A stretch of 64,000 bases of DNA from Rhizobium brockwellii. GTDB taxonomy: Bacteria; Pseudomonadota; Alphaproteobacteria; Rhizobiales; Rhizobiaceae. Numbering within the stretch: position 1 is the stretch's first letter; each line of letters opens with the position of its first letter. Positions 26,306 to 33,490 of this stretch are shown one piece after another. The position numbers and the translations under genes were made by a program. The notes beneath the pieces were generated by a model, which ran no database searches, was not told the origin of the DNA, and saw only the letters and a list, made by a program, of their open reading frames with translations. The stretch covers positions 3,530,001-3,594,000 of the forward strand of contig NZ_CP053439.1 of NCBI RefSeq assembly GCF_000769405.2. Reading direction: 5' to 3'.

Positions 26306-28134
26306 TCCGCTGCCTCCGGCATCAATCCTGCCGCCGATTGCAGCTCGATGCGGAACACCGCGCCTCCTTCGGGATGATTGGCAGCAGTCAGGCTGCCGCC
26401 GAAATCCTTGATGATGTTGTAGGAAATCGAAAGCCCGAGGCCGAGCCCCTTGCCGACGCCCTTCGTCGTGAAGAACGGGTCGAAGATACGTTCGGCGATC
26501 GCCGCCGGCACGCCCGGTCCATGGTCCCGCACCGTCAGCACCACCTTTCCGGCCTCCTCGAAGGCCGAAACCTCGATGCGCCGATCATCCAGCCCTTCCA
26601 CCGCATCGGCCGCATTCGAGATCACGTTCACCAGCACCTGCTGCAGACGCACCGAACCGGCGCGCACCACCGGCGGACGCGGCCCGAGAGCGAGCAGCAG
26701 TTCGGCATCCGCCGCCTTCAGCCGCCAGGCGATGATCTCCAGCGTATCGCGCATCGCCTCGTCGAGGGAAACGGGACCGAGCTTCTCGTTCGGCTTGCGG
26801 GCGAAGTTGCGCAGGTGCCGGCTGATCGCAGCCATACGGTCGATCAGCCCGCCGATACGGCGGATATTGTCCCGCGCCTCCTCCGTCCGCCCACGGTCGA
26901 TGAGAACGGAGGCGCTGTCCGTATAGGTCTTGGCAGCGGCGAGCGGCTGGTTGAACTCGTGCGAAAGCGCAGCCGACATCTGCCCCAGCCCGGCAAGCTT
27001 GCCCGCCTGGATGAGGTCCGCTTGCGTCTGTCGAAGCTGCTGCTCGGTCAGCCGCCGCTCGGCGATCTCCTCTTCGATGCGGCTGTTGACGCGGGCAAGA
27101 TCGGCCGTGCGCTCATCGACGCGCCTCTCCAGCTCGTTGCGGGCCTCGGCCTGCATCTGCATGCGCTCGGCAAGCCGCGCCCGCCGCTGGCGAAGGACGG
27201 CCACCGTAAGCCCGGCAATGCACAGGATGAGAAACACGGCAGCAAGCGCCGTGCGCGCCTGGGCGCGGATGGAACTCGTCTCCATCAGCACGTTCACCGT
27301 CCAGTCCTCGGCCGGCATGTAATGCGAGAGCACCAGATATTCGCTCGAACCGCGCTCGCTGGCCAGCGTCATCAGCTCATGCTGCTCGAAGTGGTGACGC
27401 GTCACCGGCAACGCCGCCAGCCTGGCATTGGCATAACGCCGCGAGGCCTCGGTGCGGGCGACACGGTCGGCCGTCAGCGGCAGGATCGCGCCGTAGAGCC
27501 ATTCCGGGCTGCCGGACATGAAAATGATGCCCTCGGGATCGGAGACGAAAATCCTGTATTCGCCGCCGCCCCAGGAGGATTCGATCGTGTCGATATCGAC
27601 CTTGAAGACGATGACGCCACGAATATCCGCATCGATCCGGATCGGCGCGGCGAAATAATAGCCGCGCTTCAGCGAGGTTGTGCCGAGCGCATAGAACCGC
27701 GCCTGCCGGCCTTCAATCGCATCCTGGAAATAGGGCCTGTAGCTGAAATTCTGTCCGACGAAGCTTCCCGGCCCATCGTAATTGCTGGCCGCGATCGTCT
27801 CTCCGTCTGGCTTGACCACATAGATATCGGAGGATTTCAGCAGCCCGTTGATCTCCTTGAGATAGAGATTGGCCGCATCGCGCAGCGCCGCATCCTCAGG
27901 CGCGCTCACCAGTTCCTTGATGTCGTCGTGATCGGCGATCAGCGCCGGCAACGCCTCGTAGCGGTTGAGATGGCCGCTGAGTGCCGAAACGGCAAGGCGC
28001 AGCGCCGTTCCTGCCTGCGCCGAGGCTTCCTCCATATAGGCGCGCGTCGCAATCGCGCTCCCATAGGTGAAGAAGGAGAAGATGATCAGCGGCACCACCA
28101 GCAACGCCGCTATCGCACGATATTTCGAAGACAG
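26302..28134 (-). CDS. DctB-like membrane sensor histidine kinase
   Basis: This protein of about 610 residues has an N-terminal membrane helix, a large periplasmic Cache-type sensor region, a second helix, a coiled coil, then the kinase core with H-box SAALSHEFNQPLAAA and ATP-binding boxes NVISNAADAV, DHGPGVP and GKGLGLGLSI. It is coupled to the response regulator by a 4-base overlap. There is no ATG, GTG or TTG near the first helix: the best start is CTG 28134 behind AGGGGAGGAG, whereas the next upstream candidate (TTG 28275) would add 47 unlikely residues. Dicarboxylate sensing is inferred from the family. Confidence 0.85.
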   Translation of the reverse strand: MSSKYRAIAALLVVPLIIFSFFTYGSAIATRAYMEEASAQAGTALRLAVSALSGHLNRYEALPALIADHDDIKELVSAPEDAALRDAANLYLKEINGLLKSSDIYVVKPDGETIAASNYDGPGSFVGQNFSYRPYFQDAIEGRQARFYALGTTSLKRGYYFAAPIRIDADIRGVIVFKVDIDTIESSWGGGEYRIFVSDPEGIIFMSGSPEWLYGAILPLTADRVARTEASRRYANARLAALPVTRHHFEQHELMTLASERGSSEYLVLSHYMPAEDWTVNVLMETSSIRAQARTALAAVFLILCIAGLTVAVLRQRRARLAERMQMQAEARNELERRVDERTADLARVNSRIEEEIAERRLTEQQLRQTQADLIQAGKLAGLGQMSAALSHEFNQPLAAAKTYTDSASVLIDRGRTEEARDNIRRIGGLIDRMAAISRHLRNFARKPNEKLGPVSLDEAMRDTLEIIAWRLKAADAELLLALGPRPPVVRAGSVRLQQVLVNVISNAADAVEGLDDRRIEVSAFEEAGKVVLTVRDHGPGVPAAIAERIFDPFFTTKGVGKGLGLGLSISYNIIKDFGGSLTAANHPEGGAVFRIELQSAAGLMPEAAE

Positions 28135-28289
28135 AACCGGCTCCTCCCCTTTCTGCCTCCACTCCCCAGCGAGGCATACCCGACGGACCGAGTTTAGAGG
28201 GGTGGGTAGGGATTTCCAAGGGGCCGTCGAAACTTGACACCCGGCAGGGGTGGATGTCCTATTGCTGCACCGCAAGGAGGCCCCCGCCC

Positions 28290-28952
28290 ATGAGCGACGA
28301 CCAGACGCCCGCCGATAACAAACTCACCACATCCAAGCGCCGCTGGGCGGCAGAGGGCAAGTTCCTGACCGGCCGTATCAGCCGTCCCGAAGCCGAGCGC
28401 CTGCCGCCCGGCCAGCACCTCGTTAAGAACTGGCCGGTGCTCGATCTCGGCCAGCAGCCTGTCATCTCGACCGATACCTGGCGGCTCGAGGTGCGCGGCC
28501 TCGTCGAAACGCCGCTCACCCTCACCTGGGCCGACTTCCAGGCGATCGAACAGAGCACGGGGGTGAGCGATATCCACTGCGTCACCACATGGTCGCGCTA
28601 CGACAACAAATGGAAGGGCGTTTCGACGCGCAATCTGCTCGACCTCGCCATGCCGAAGCCGCAAGCAGCTTACGTCATGCTGACGAGTTATGACGGCTAT
28701 ACCACCAACCTGCCGCTCGCCGATTTCGCCGCAGAGGATGCGATCCTCGCCACCGCCTGGGAAGGCCTGCCGCTGACGCGGGAGCATGGCGGCCCGATGC
28801 GCCTCGTCGTGCCGCATCTCTATTTCTGGAAAAGCGCCAAATGGCTGCGCCGCATCGAGCTGATGCCCGCCGATCAGGCCGGCTTCTGGGAAAAGAACGG
28901 CTACCACATCTATGGCGATCCGTGGCGCGAGCAGCGCTATTCCGACGATTGA
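28290..28952 (+). CDS. Sulfite oxidase-like molybdopterin oxidoreductase
   Basis: The 220-residue protein belongs to the YuiH-type branch of the sulfite oxidase fold. The molybdopterin-binding block with the cofactor-ligating Cys appears as DIHCVTTWSRYDNKWKGVS, followed by YDGYTTNLPL and HGGPMRLVVPHLYFWKSAKW. There is no signal peptide and no haem domain, so it is probably cytoplasmic; the substrate is unknown. ATG 28290 follows AAGGAGG by nine bases. Its 3' end overlaps the convergent hypothetical gene by 16 bases. Confidence 0.88.
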   Translation: MSDDQTPADNKLTTSKRRWAAEGKFLTGRISRPEAERLPPGQHLVKNWPVLDLGQQPVISTDTWRLEVRGLVETPLTLTWADFQAIEQSTGVSDIHCVTTWSRYDNKWKGVSTRNLLDLAMPKPQAAYVMLTSYDGYTTNLPLADFAAEDAILATAWEGLPLTREHGGPMRLVVPHLYFWKSAKWLRRIELMPADQAGFWEKNGYHIYGDPWREQRYSDD

Positions 28953-29569
28953 GCTTTCGGCCGCGAGAAACGGCGAAGTGTAAACGCGCCAAGTCCGAAC
29001 AACGCGGCAAGCCCCGTCAGCGACGCCATGCTGGCGGCATGGAATGGTATCCCGCTCCAGCGCGGCTTAACGATATCGGCCGTGTTGAAGGCCTCGCCGC
29101 TGAAGCGGCAGGTGATGAGCGCAAGACCGCGCCGCACCATATCGGCATCGACCGCGGAAATGATTTCATCCGCCGCAGCCCTCTCCCGCGGCATCTCGCG
29201 CATCGAAAGCAAGACGGCCTTGGTCGCTGCCAGATAGGCATGGGCGCATTCGTTGAACGGGCTTGCCTCATCCGTCACGCTGCCCGGCATCCAGCCCCAC
29301 AGACAGTAAGAATACTGGATTTCGGCATAGTTCAGCACGCGCCGGAAAGGCTCGTTCGTATCGACTGCGCGGGATGCAAGGTCGATAATCCCACTGCGAT
29401 AGTCAGACATGACAGCCATCTCGCCGTGGGAAATCTCCGGGATATCCAGGCCCGCATGGCTGCCGCCATCGCTGCGGCTATGAGCAAGAGCGCTTCCGGC
29501 AGCCACACAAAAAACGGCAGCCGCTGCAAATGCCGCCGACAGGAGTGGTATGGTTTTGCCGATTTTCAT
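28937..29569 (-). CDS. Exported, C-terminally anchored protein in the cobalt operon
   Basis: A 210-residue protein with a signal peptide cleaved near ALA-H, a His-bearing mature N-terminus (HSRSDGGSHAG), four cysteines in the luminal part and a C-terminal hydrophobic helix followed by basic residues. The body would therefore face the periplasm. It lies about 50 bases downstream of cbtA on the same strand, behind a hairpin, so it is probably in the cobalamin-riboswitch operon. I do not recognise a named family; a role in cobalt binding or delivery is only a guess from context. Confidence 0.75.
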   Translation of the reverse strand: MKIGKTIPLLSAAFAAAAVFCVAAGSALAHSRSDGGSHAGLDIPEISHGEMAVMSDYRSGIIDLASRAVDTNEPFRRVLNYAEIQYSYCLWGWMPGSVTDEASPFNECAHAYLAATKAVLLSMREMPRERAAADEIISAVDADMVRRGLALITCRFSGEAFNTADIVKPRWSGIPFHAASMASLTGLAALFGLGAFTLRRFSRPKAQSSE

Positions 29570-29585
29570 GCTTGCTCGAAAAGTT

Positions 29586-29611
29586 AAGGGCGCCGGCAAA
29601 GCGGCGCCCTT
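29586..29611 (-). terminator. Intercistronic hairpin between cbtA and the exported-protein gene
   Basis: Perfect 9-bp arms AAGGGCGCC and GGCGCCCTT around an 8-base loop, followed on the transcribed strand by TTAACTTTTCG. It could attenuate read-through or stabilise the upstream mRNA. Confidence 0.55.
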
Positions 29612-29619
29612 CGATGCCT

Positions 29620-30366
29620 TCAGTGAAATGCCGTGGCCGGCCGGCTGCGTTGTCCACCCCTGACCGCAAGTCGCTTTTCCGCCAGCGCCCCGAAGGCGAG
29701 GCCGAGCGTTGCCCAGAGGATCACATGCATGCCGAGTGAGGTCGTGCGGAACCGCCAGAGCACCATCGCCGAGAAGTTCTCCGGCACCTCGTTGATCGGC
29801 GGCAGCAGATAGAGCACGACGCCGATGAAGACGAGATAGACGATGCCGGCGATGATCGCGCCGTTCCAGAGACCGAAACGCTCGGAAAGGCGGCGCGACA
29901 GCACCACTGCGGCAACCAGCGCCGCAAGCGAGACGACGATCATCAGGAAGAACAGCTCGGTCCTGACGCCGATCGTGTCGGGATTGCCGACCGCCGGCGG
30001 ATTGGCCGGATACTTGATACTGGGAACGACGACGACCGCCACGAAGGCGGCAATGGCGATGACGGCCGAGGTGCCGCGCGCCGAAAGGCTGCTGAAACGG
30101 CCGTGTACGAAAGCGAAGGCAAGTGCGAAGAGCCCGCCGACGGCGACGCTGTAGGCCATGACGCCGGTGAAAAGGCCGAGACCGGCTTGCGTGGCGCGGC
30201 TGACGATTTCAGGTTCGGCAGCTTCGCCGGCCGCCTGGGCGCTCGCCTCCTCAAAGGCGATCGCCGCATCGACCAGCGGCTCACCGAAGGTATGGGCGAA
30301 AGCGAAAACGAGGATACCAGCAATCAGGCCCGCGAGCATGCCGCGAAGCAGAAGGTTTCCAACCAT
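29620..30366 (-). CDS. cbtA: Cobalt transporter subunit CbtA
   Basis: The 248-residue membrane protein has about six hydrophobic segments and matches the CbtA family in length and in blocks such as MLAGLIAGILVFAFAHTFGEP and PPINEVPENFSA. It acts with the small subunit CbtB, encoded 26 bases upstream, in proposed cobalt uptake for B12 synthesis. Control by the cobalamin riboswitch upstream of cbtB supports the role. Confidence 0.88.
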   Translation of the reverse strand: MVGNLLLRGMLAGLIAGILVFAFAHTFGEPLVDAAIAFEEASAQAAGEAAEPEIVSRATQAGLGLFTGVMAYSVAVGGLFALAFAFVHGRFSSLSARGTSAVIAIAAFVAVVVVPSIKYPANPPAVGNPDTIGVRTELFFLMIVVSLAALVAAVVLSRRLSERFGLWNGAIIAGIVYLVFIGVVLYLLPPINEVPENFSAMVLWRFRTTSLGMHVILWATLGLAFGALAEKRLAVRGGQRSRPATAFH

Positions 30367-30392
30367 GTCAGGAACTCCGATCGCGAAGCGCT

Positions 30393-30602
30393 TTAGTGGC
30401 AGGGAAAGCCGAGGAGATGGCGACCGTCATGCACGAATTCGTGCACATACATGCCGTTGAACATCGCCATCGCACCTTCCTCGGTGCCGACGAAATAGAG
30501 GACGATGAGCATTAGCAGGCCGCCGAAGATCGCCCAAGGCAGGATCTCGCCTACAGGGATCGGCGCCGGTACAGCAACGGGCGCGAAAGTGGTGTCAGAC
30601 AT
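30393..30602 (-). CDS. cbtB: Cobalt transporter subunit CbtB
   Basis: A 69-residue protein with one membrane helix (PWAIFGGLLMLIVLYFVG) and a C-terminal His-rich motif (YVHEFVHDGRHLLGFPCH), the CbtB signature and the likely metal-binding part. The ATG at 30602 is preceded by GGAGGAA; the longer open frame runs through the riboswitch and is not coding. Confidence 0.88.
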   Translation of the reverse strand: MSDTTFAPVAVPAPIPVGEILPWAIFGGLLMLIVLYFVGTEEGAMAMFNGMYVHEFVHDGRHLLGFPCH

Positions 30603-30644
30603 GTATTCCTCCGGGAATGACGCGTTCAGTCGAAAGAGTGCTTG

Positions 30645-30760
30645 TGCAGTAGGGTCTGACTTCCAGCGCGAAGAGCTTTCGACACGCTGGTCACAGTGGC
30701 GCGACCGCGCCGGACTTACACCGGCTTCCAAACCCGCAACAGCACGGTTATATCTGCACG
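30645..30760 (-). promoter_or_regulatory. Cobalamin (B12) riboswitch
   Basis: On the transcribed strand the leader contains the B12-box core GAAGCCGGTGTAAGTCCGGC followed by GCGGTCGCGCCACTGTGA, and near its 3' end GGAAGTCAGACC. These conserved blocks, in the right order and spacing, identify the aptamer. The edges are approximate. It should shut off cbtBA when adenosylcobalamin is abundant. Confidence 0.9.
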
Positions 30761-30835
30761 CCGAAGAGACTGTCAACGAAACTTCACAAGCCGGCGAAGG
30801 ACGCTGTCGCCGCATTCCGGGAGACAAGAACGGCT

Positions 30836-31390
30836 GTGAACACGCGCCTCACCTGGATCTGCCATGGCGGGACGGCAGCAAGCCGCAAGGCCCTGTTCCC
30901 GCTCGACGAACCGCTGGAGGACAAGGCAGTAGAGGAGGCCGGCAGGATGATCGCCCCGCCCCGCGCCGACCGTATAGCCACGAGCCCCGCCTTGCGCGCC
31001 CGTCAGACTGCTGACGCGCTCGGCTTCGAAGCCCAAATAGATCAGGCGCTTCGCGATTGCGACCATGGCCGCTGGGCCGGCAGGTCGATCACGACGATCG
31101 GGACCGAAGAACCCGAAAACCTCATGGGGTGGATGAGCGATCCGGAAGCGGCCCCGCATGGCGGCGAGAGCCTTGTTGATCTGCGCAAGCGCATCGCCGG
31201 CTGGATGGATGGCCAGGCCGTCCTCGACGGTCACGTCATTGCAATCAGCCATGCGGCCGTCATCCGGGCAGCGATCGTGCATGTGCTTCAGGCGCCGCTC
31301 TCCTCCTTCTGGTTGAGCGACGTCGAGCCGCTTTCCGTCATCAGCATGACCAGCAACAAACAGCGCTGGTCTCTGCGCTTCCAGCATTAG
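30836..31390 (+). CDS. Histidine-phosphatase-superfamily protein with CHG motif
   Basis: A 184-residue cytoplasmic protein of the phosphoglycerate-mutase-like fold. The catalytic His10 lies in WICHGG, where the family normally has RHG, so the first Arg is replaced by Cys; the second His is in VIAISHAAVIRAA. It starts at GTG 30836 behind GGGAG. It diverges from the cobalt operon, and superfamily members include the alpha-ribazole phosphatase CobC, so a link to B12 metabolism is possible but unproven. Confidence 0.75.
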   Translation: MNTRLTWICHGGTAASRKALFPLDEPLEDKAVEEAGRMIAPPRADRIATSPALRARQTADALGFEAQIDQALRDCDHGRWAGRSITTIGTEEPENLMGWMSDPEAAPHGGESLVDLRKRIAGWMDGQAVLDGHVIAISHAAVIRAAIVHVLQAPLSSFWLSDVEPLSVISMTSNKQRWSLRFQH

Positions 31391-31489
31391 AGACTGCTGA
31401 TCTTATCCAGCTTTGCACAAGCAAATCGCGTCATCTCTGTTGAACCCGGCTTTGCGGGGACTACTTCCTTGTCCCAAGGAGATGGAAGA

Positions 31490-31606
31490 ATGACATATGA
31501 TTGGAGTGGCGAGCGCACGCGACGCCTGCGTTTCATACGTGTCGCCACAGTCACGGTTCTGGTCGGTCTCATCATCAGCGTTCCACTGCTGATCGTCACC
31601 GCCTGA
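31490..31606 (+). CDS. 38-residue single-pass membrane protein
   Basis: A small frame with a strong ribosome-binding site (AAGGAGATGG) and a terminator just after the stop. It encodes a basic N-terminal part (DWSGERTRRLRFIR) and one hydrophobic helix (VTVLVGLIISVPLLIV), predicting an inner-membrane peptide with a cytoplasmic basic face. Function unknown. Confidence 0.65.
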   Translation: MTYDWSGERTRRLRFIRVATVTVLVGLIISVPLLIVTA

Positions 31607-31618
31607 AGCACGAGAAAG

Positions 31619-31656
31619 GGCGAGCGATGCATTTGCACGCTCGCCTTCGTTTTTTT
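31619..31656 (+). terminator. Rho-independent terminator
   Basis: Stem GGCGAGCG / CGCTCGCC followed by TTTTTTT at 31650-31656, directly behind the 38-residue membrane protein gene. Confidence 0.85.
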
Positions 31657-31848
31657 CCCGCATGAGCCAGTCTCCGGAACCATGAAGGCGACCGCGCTGA
31701 CAAACGACGCCCTGGTTCCCCACAAGCCCCCTCGCGTGTCTCTGCGGCACAGCAACAGGCTGCCGCCTCCGATAATTCGCCTTCTGGTTTCAACAAACAT
31801 TTCAGACTTTCGTGATATTTCCGCGAAGGTGGAGATGGAGAAGGCATA

Positions 31849-33420
31849 ATGCCGGTGTTTTTCCAAAGCAGAGCCGGACGGCAATGCGTGTCGATCGTGG
31901 TGTCTGGCGTGACCCTCTGGCTTCTCGGCACGCTGCTACAGCTCGACGACAGCCTAGTCGCCTTCATGACCGGTTTCGGCGAGTACGGCGCCGACAAGCT
32001 CGTTCTAGCGCTCGGCATCGCCGGCGCCATGAGCTTCATCTATTCGGTGCTGCGCATCGCCGACCTGCGTAAGGAAATGGACTTGCGCGCCGCCGCCCAG
32101 GCAAAGGCCGATTGGACCGCAACCCACGACCATCTGACCAAGCTGCCGAACCGCTACGCCTTCGAGCGCAAGATCCTCTCACGGCCAATCAAGGACGACG
32201 AGGCCGAAATCGAGGAGTGGGACCGCAACGTCACCATCTTCTCCGTTGACCTCGACGGCTTCAAGAAGGTCAATGACCTCGTCGGCCACAAGGGCGGCGA
32301 CATCCTGTTGATCGAAGTTGCCAGACGCATCTGCGCGCTCGGCAATGCCGATTGCGTCTATCGCTTCGGCGGCGACGAATTCATCATCGTCGCATTCGCC
32401 CTGACGGCGCAGCGCGAGGAGCGTTTTGCCAAGCTGCTGATCCAGGCCGTCACCCGGCCGATCCATATCGATGGCTTTGCCGTCGAAGTCGGCGCCAGCG
32501 TCGGCTATGACCGCTGGGCCGAGGGGGCCGAACCGCTGGAAGATGCCGCCCACCGTGCCGACCTTGCAATGTACGAGGCGAAATCACGCGGGCCCAACCA
32601 TTATTTCGTCTTCGAACCTTCGATGCAGGACAAGGTAACGGAACGCGCCGCACTGGAAACCAGGCTGCGCGCCGCAATCTCCAACAAGGCGATCAGGCCC
32701 TTCTATCAGCCGCTAATCGACCTGAAGACCGGTCAGCTTTGCGGCTTTGAGGCGCTCGCGCGCTGGATTGGCGACGACGGTATCTATATTCCGCCGCCAG
32801 TCTTCATCGATATTGCCGAGGAAACCGGCATGATCACCGCATTGTTCGAGGACCTTCTCACCCAGGCCTGCAGCGACGCCCTCACCTGGCCGGAGCATGT
32901 GATTTTGTCCTTCAACGTCTCGCCGGTGCAGATGGAAGACAAATTGCTGACGTCGCGCATTCTCAAGGTCCTTTCGGCAAGCCGGCTGCCGCCGCAGCGC
33001 CTGGAAGTGGAGATCACCGAAAACGCGCTGATCCAGGATCCCGCCGTCGCCGCCGCCATTCTCGACGAGCTGCACGCCGCCGGCATCCAGATCGCACTCG
33101 ACGATTTCGGCACGGGCTATTCGAGCCTCGCCCAGCTCTCCCGCTATCGTTTCGACAAGATCAAGATCGACAAAAGCTTCATCGCCACCTATCGCGACGA
33201 CGAGCGCCAGGAAAAGATCGTCCGCGCCATGCTCGGCCTCGGCAGGAGCCTCAACATCAAGACGACTGCGGAAGGCATCGAGGAGCACGGCCAGCTCGCC
33301 TTCCTGCTGCAGCTCGGCTGCGACATCGGCCAGGGCTATCTCTTCGGCAAGGCGATGCCCGCCGCCGAGGCGGGCATCTTCATCAGCGATCGCAATACCA
33401 AATTGGCCTCGACGGGCTGA
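31849..33420 (+). CDS. Membrane GGDEF-EAL cyclic-di-GMP protein
   Basis: A 523-residue protein with two N-terminal membrane helices (about residues 14-31 and 50-70), a GGDEF domain with intact RFGGDEF at 172-178, and an EAL domain with intact EAL at 301-303 (FEALARW) and DDFGTGYSS further on. Both catalytic motifs look functional, so it may make or degrade cyclic di-GMP. No RxxD inhibitory site precedes GGDEF. The signal it senses is unknown. No strong Shine-Dalgarno is obvious (GGTGGAGATGGAGAAGG lies upstream). Confidence 0.9.
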   Translation: MPVFFQSRAGRQCVSIVVSGVTLWLLGTLLQLDDSLVAFMTGFGEYGADKLVLALGIAGAMSFIYSVLRIADLRKEMDLRAAAQAKADWTATHDHLTKLPNRYAFERKILSRPIKDDEAEIEEWDRNVTIFSVDLDGFKKVNDLVGHKGGDILLIEVARRICALGNADCVYRFGGDEFIIVAFALTAQREERFAKLLIQAVTRPIHIDGFAVEVGASVGYDRWAEGAEPLEDAAHRADLAMYEAKSRGPNHYFVFEPSMQDKVTERAALETRLRAAISNKAIRPFYQPLIDLKTGQLCGFEALARWIGDDGIYIPPPVFIDIAEETGMITALFEDLLTQACSDALTWPEHVILSFNVSPVQMEDKLLTSRILKVLSASRLPPQRLEVEITENALIQDPAVAAAILDELHAAGIQIALDDFGTGYSSLAQLSRYRFDKIKIDKSFIATYRDDERQEKIVRAMLGLGRSLNIKTTAEGIEEHGQLAFLLQLGCDIGQGYLFGKAMPAAEAGIFISDRNTKLASTG

Positions 33421-33448
33421 CGGAACGCTCTACCTTTTGTTTTGACGC

Positions 33449-33486
33449 AATTCCCGGCAAAACCGCTTCGCGCTTTGCCGGGAATT
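33449..33486. terminator. Palindromic repeat acting as bidirectional terminator
   Basis: Perfect 13-bp arms AATTCCCGGCAAA and TTTGCCGGGAATT around ACCGCTTCGCGC, between the convergent GGDEF-EAL and pit genes. The flanking CGCTCTACCTTTTGTTTTGACGC looks like part of a common rhizobial intergenic repeat. Confidence 0.75.
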
Positions 33487-33490
33487 TGCT

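Noticed and set aside
23984..26377. A 797-codon open frame on the plus strand antisense to tctC and the response regulator.
   Set aside because: It lies over two well-recognised genes on the other strand, has no domain resemblance, and long antisense frames are expected in GC-rich codon-biased DNA.
26293..28197. A 634-codon plus-strand frame opposite the sensor kinase gene.
   Set aside because: Antisense to a kinase with all catalytic boxes intact; composition is rich in Arg, His and Gln, as expected for a shadow frame.
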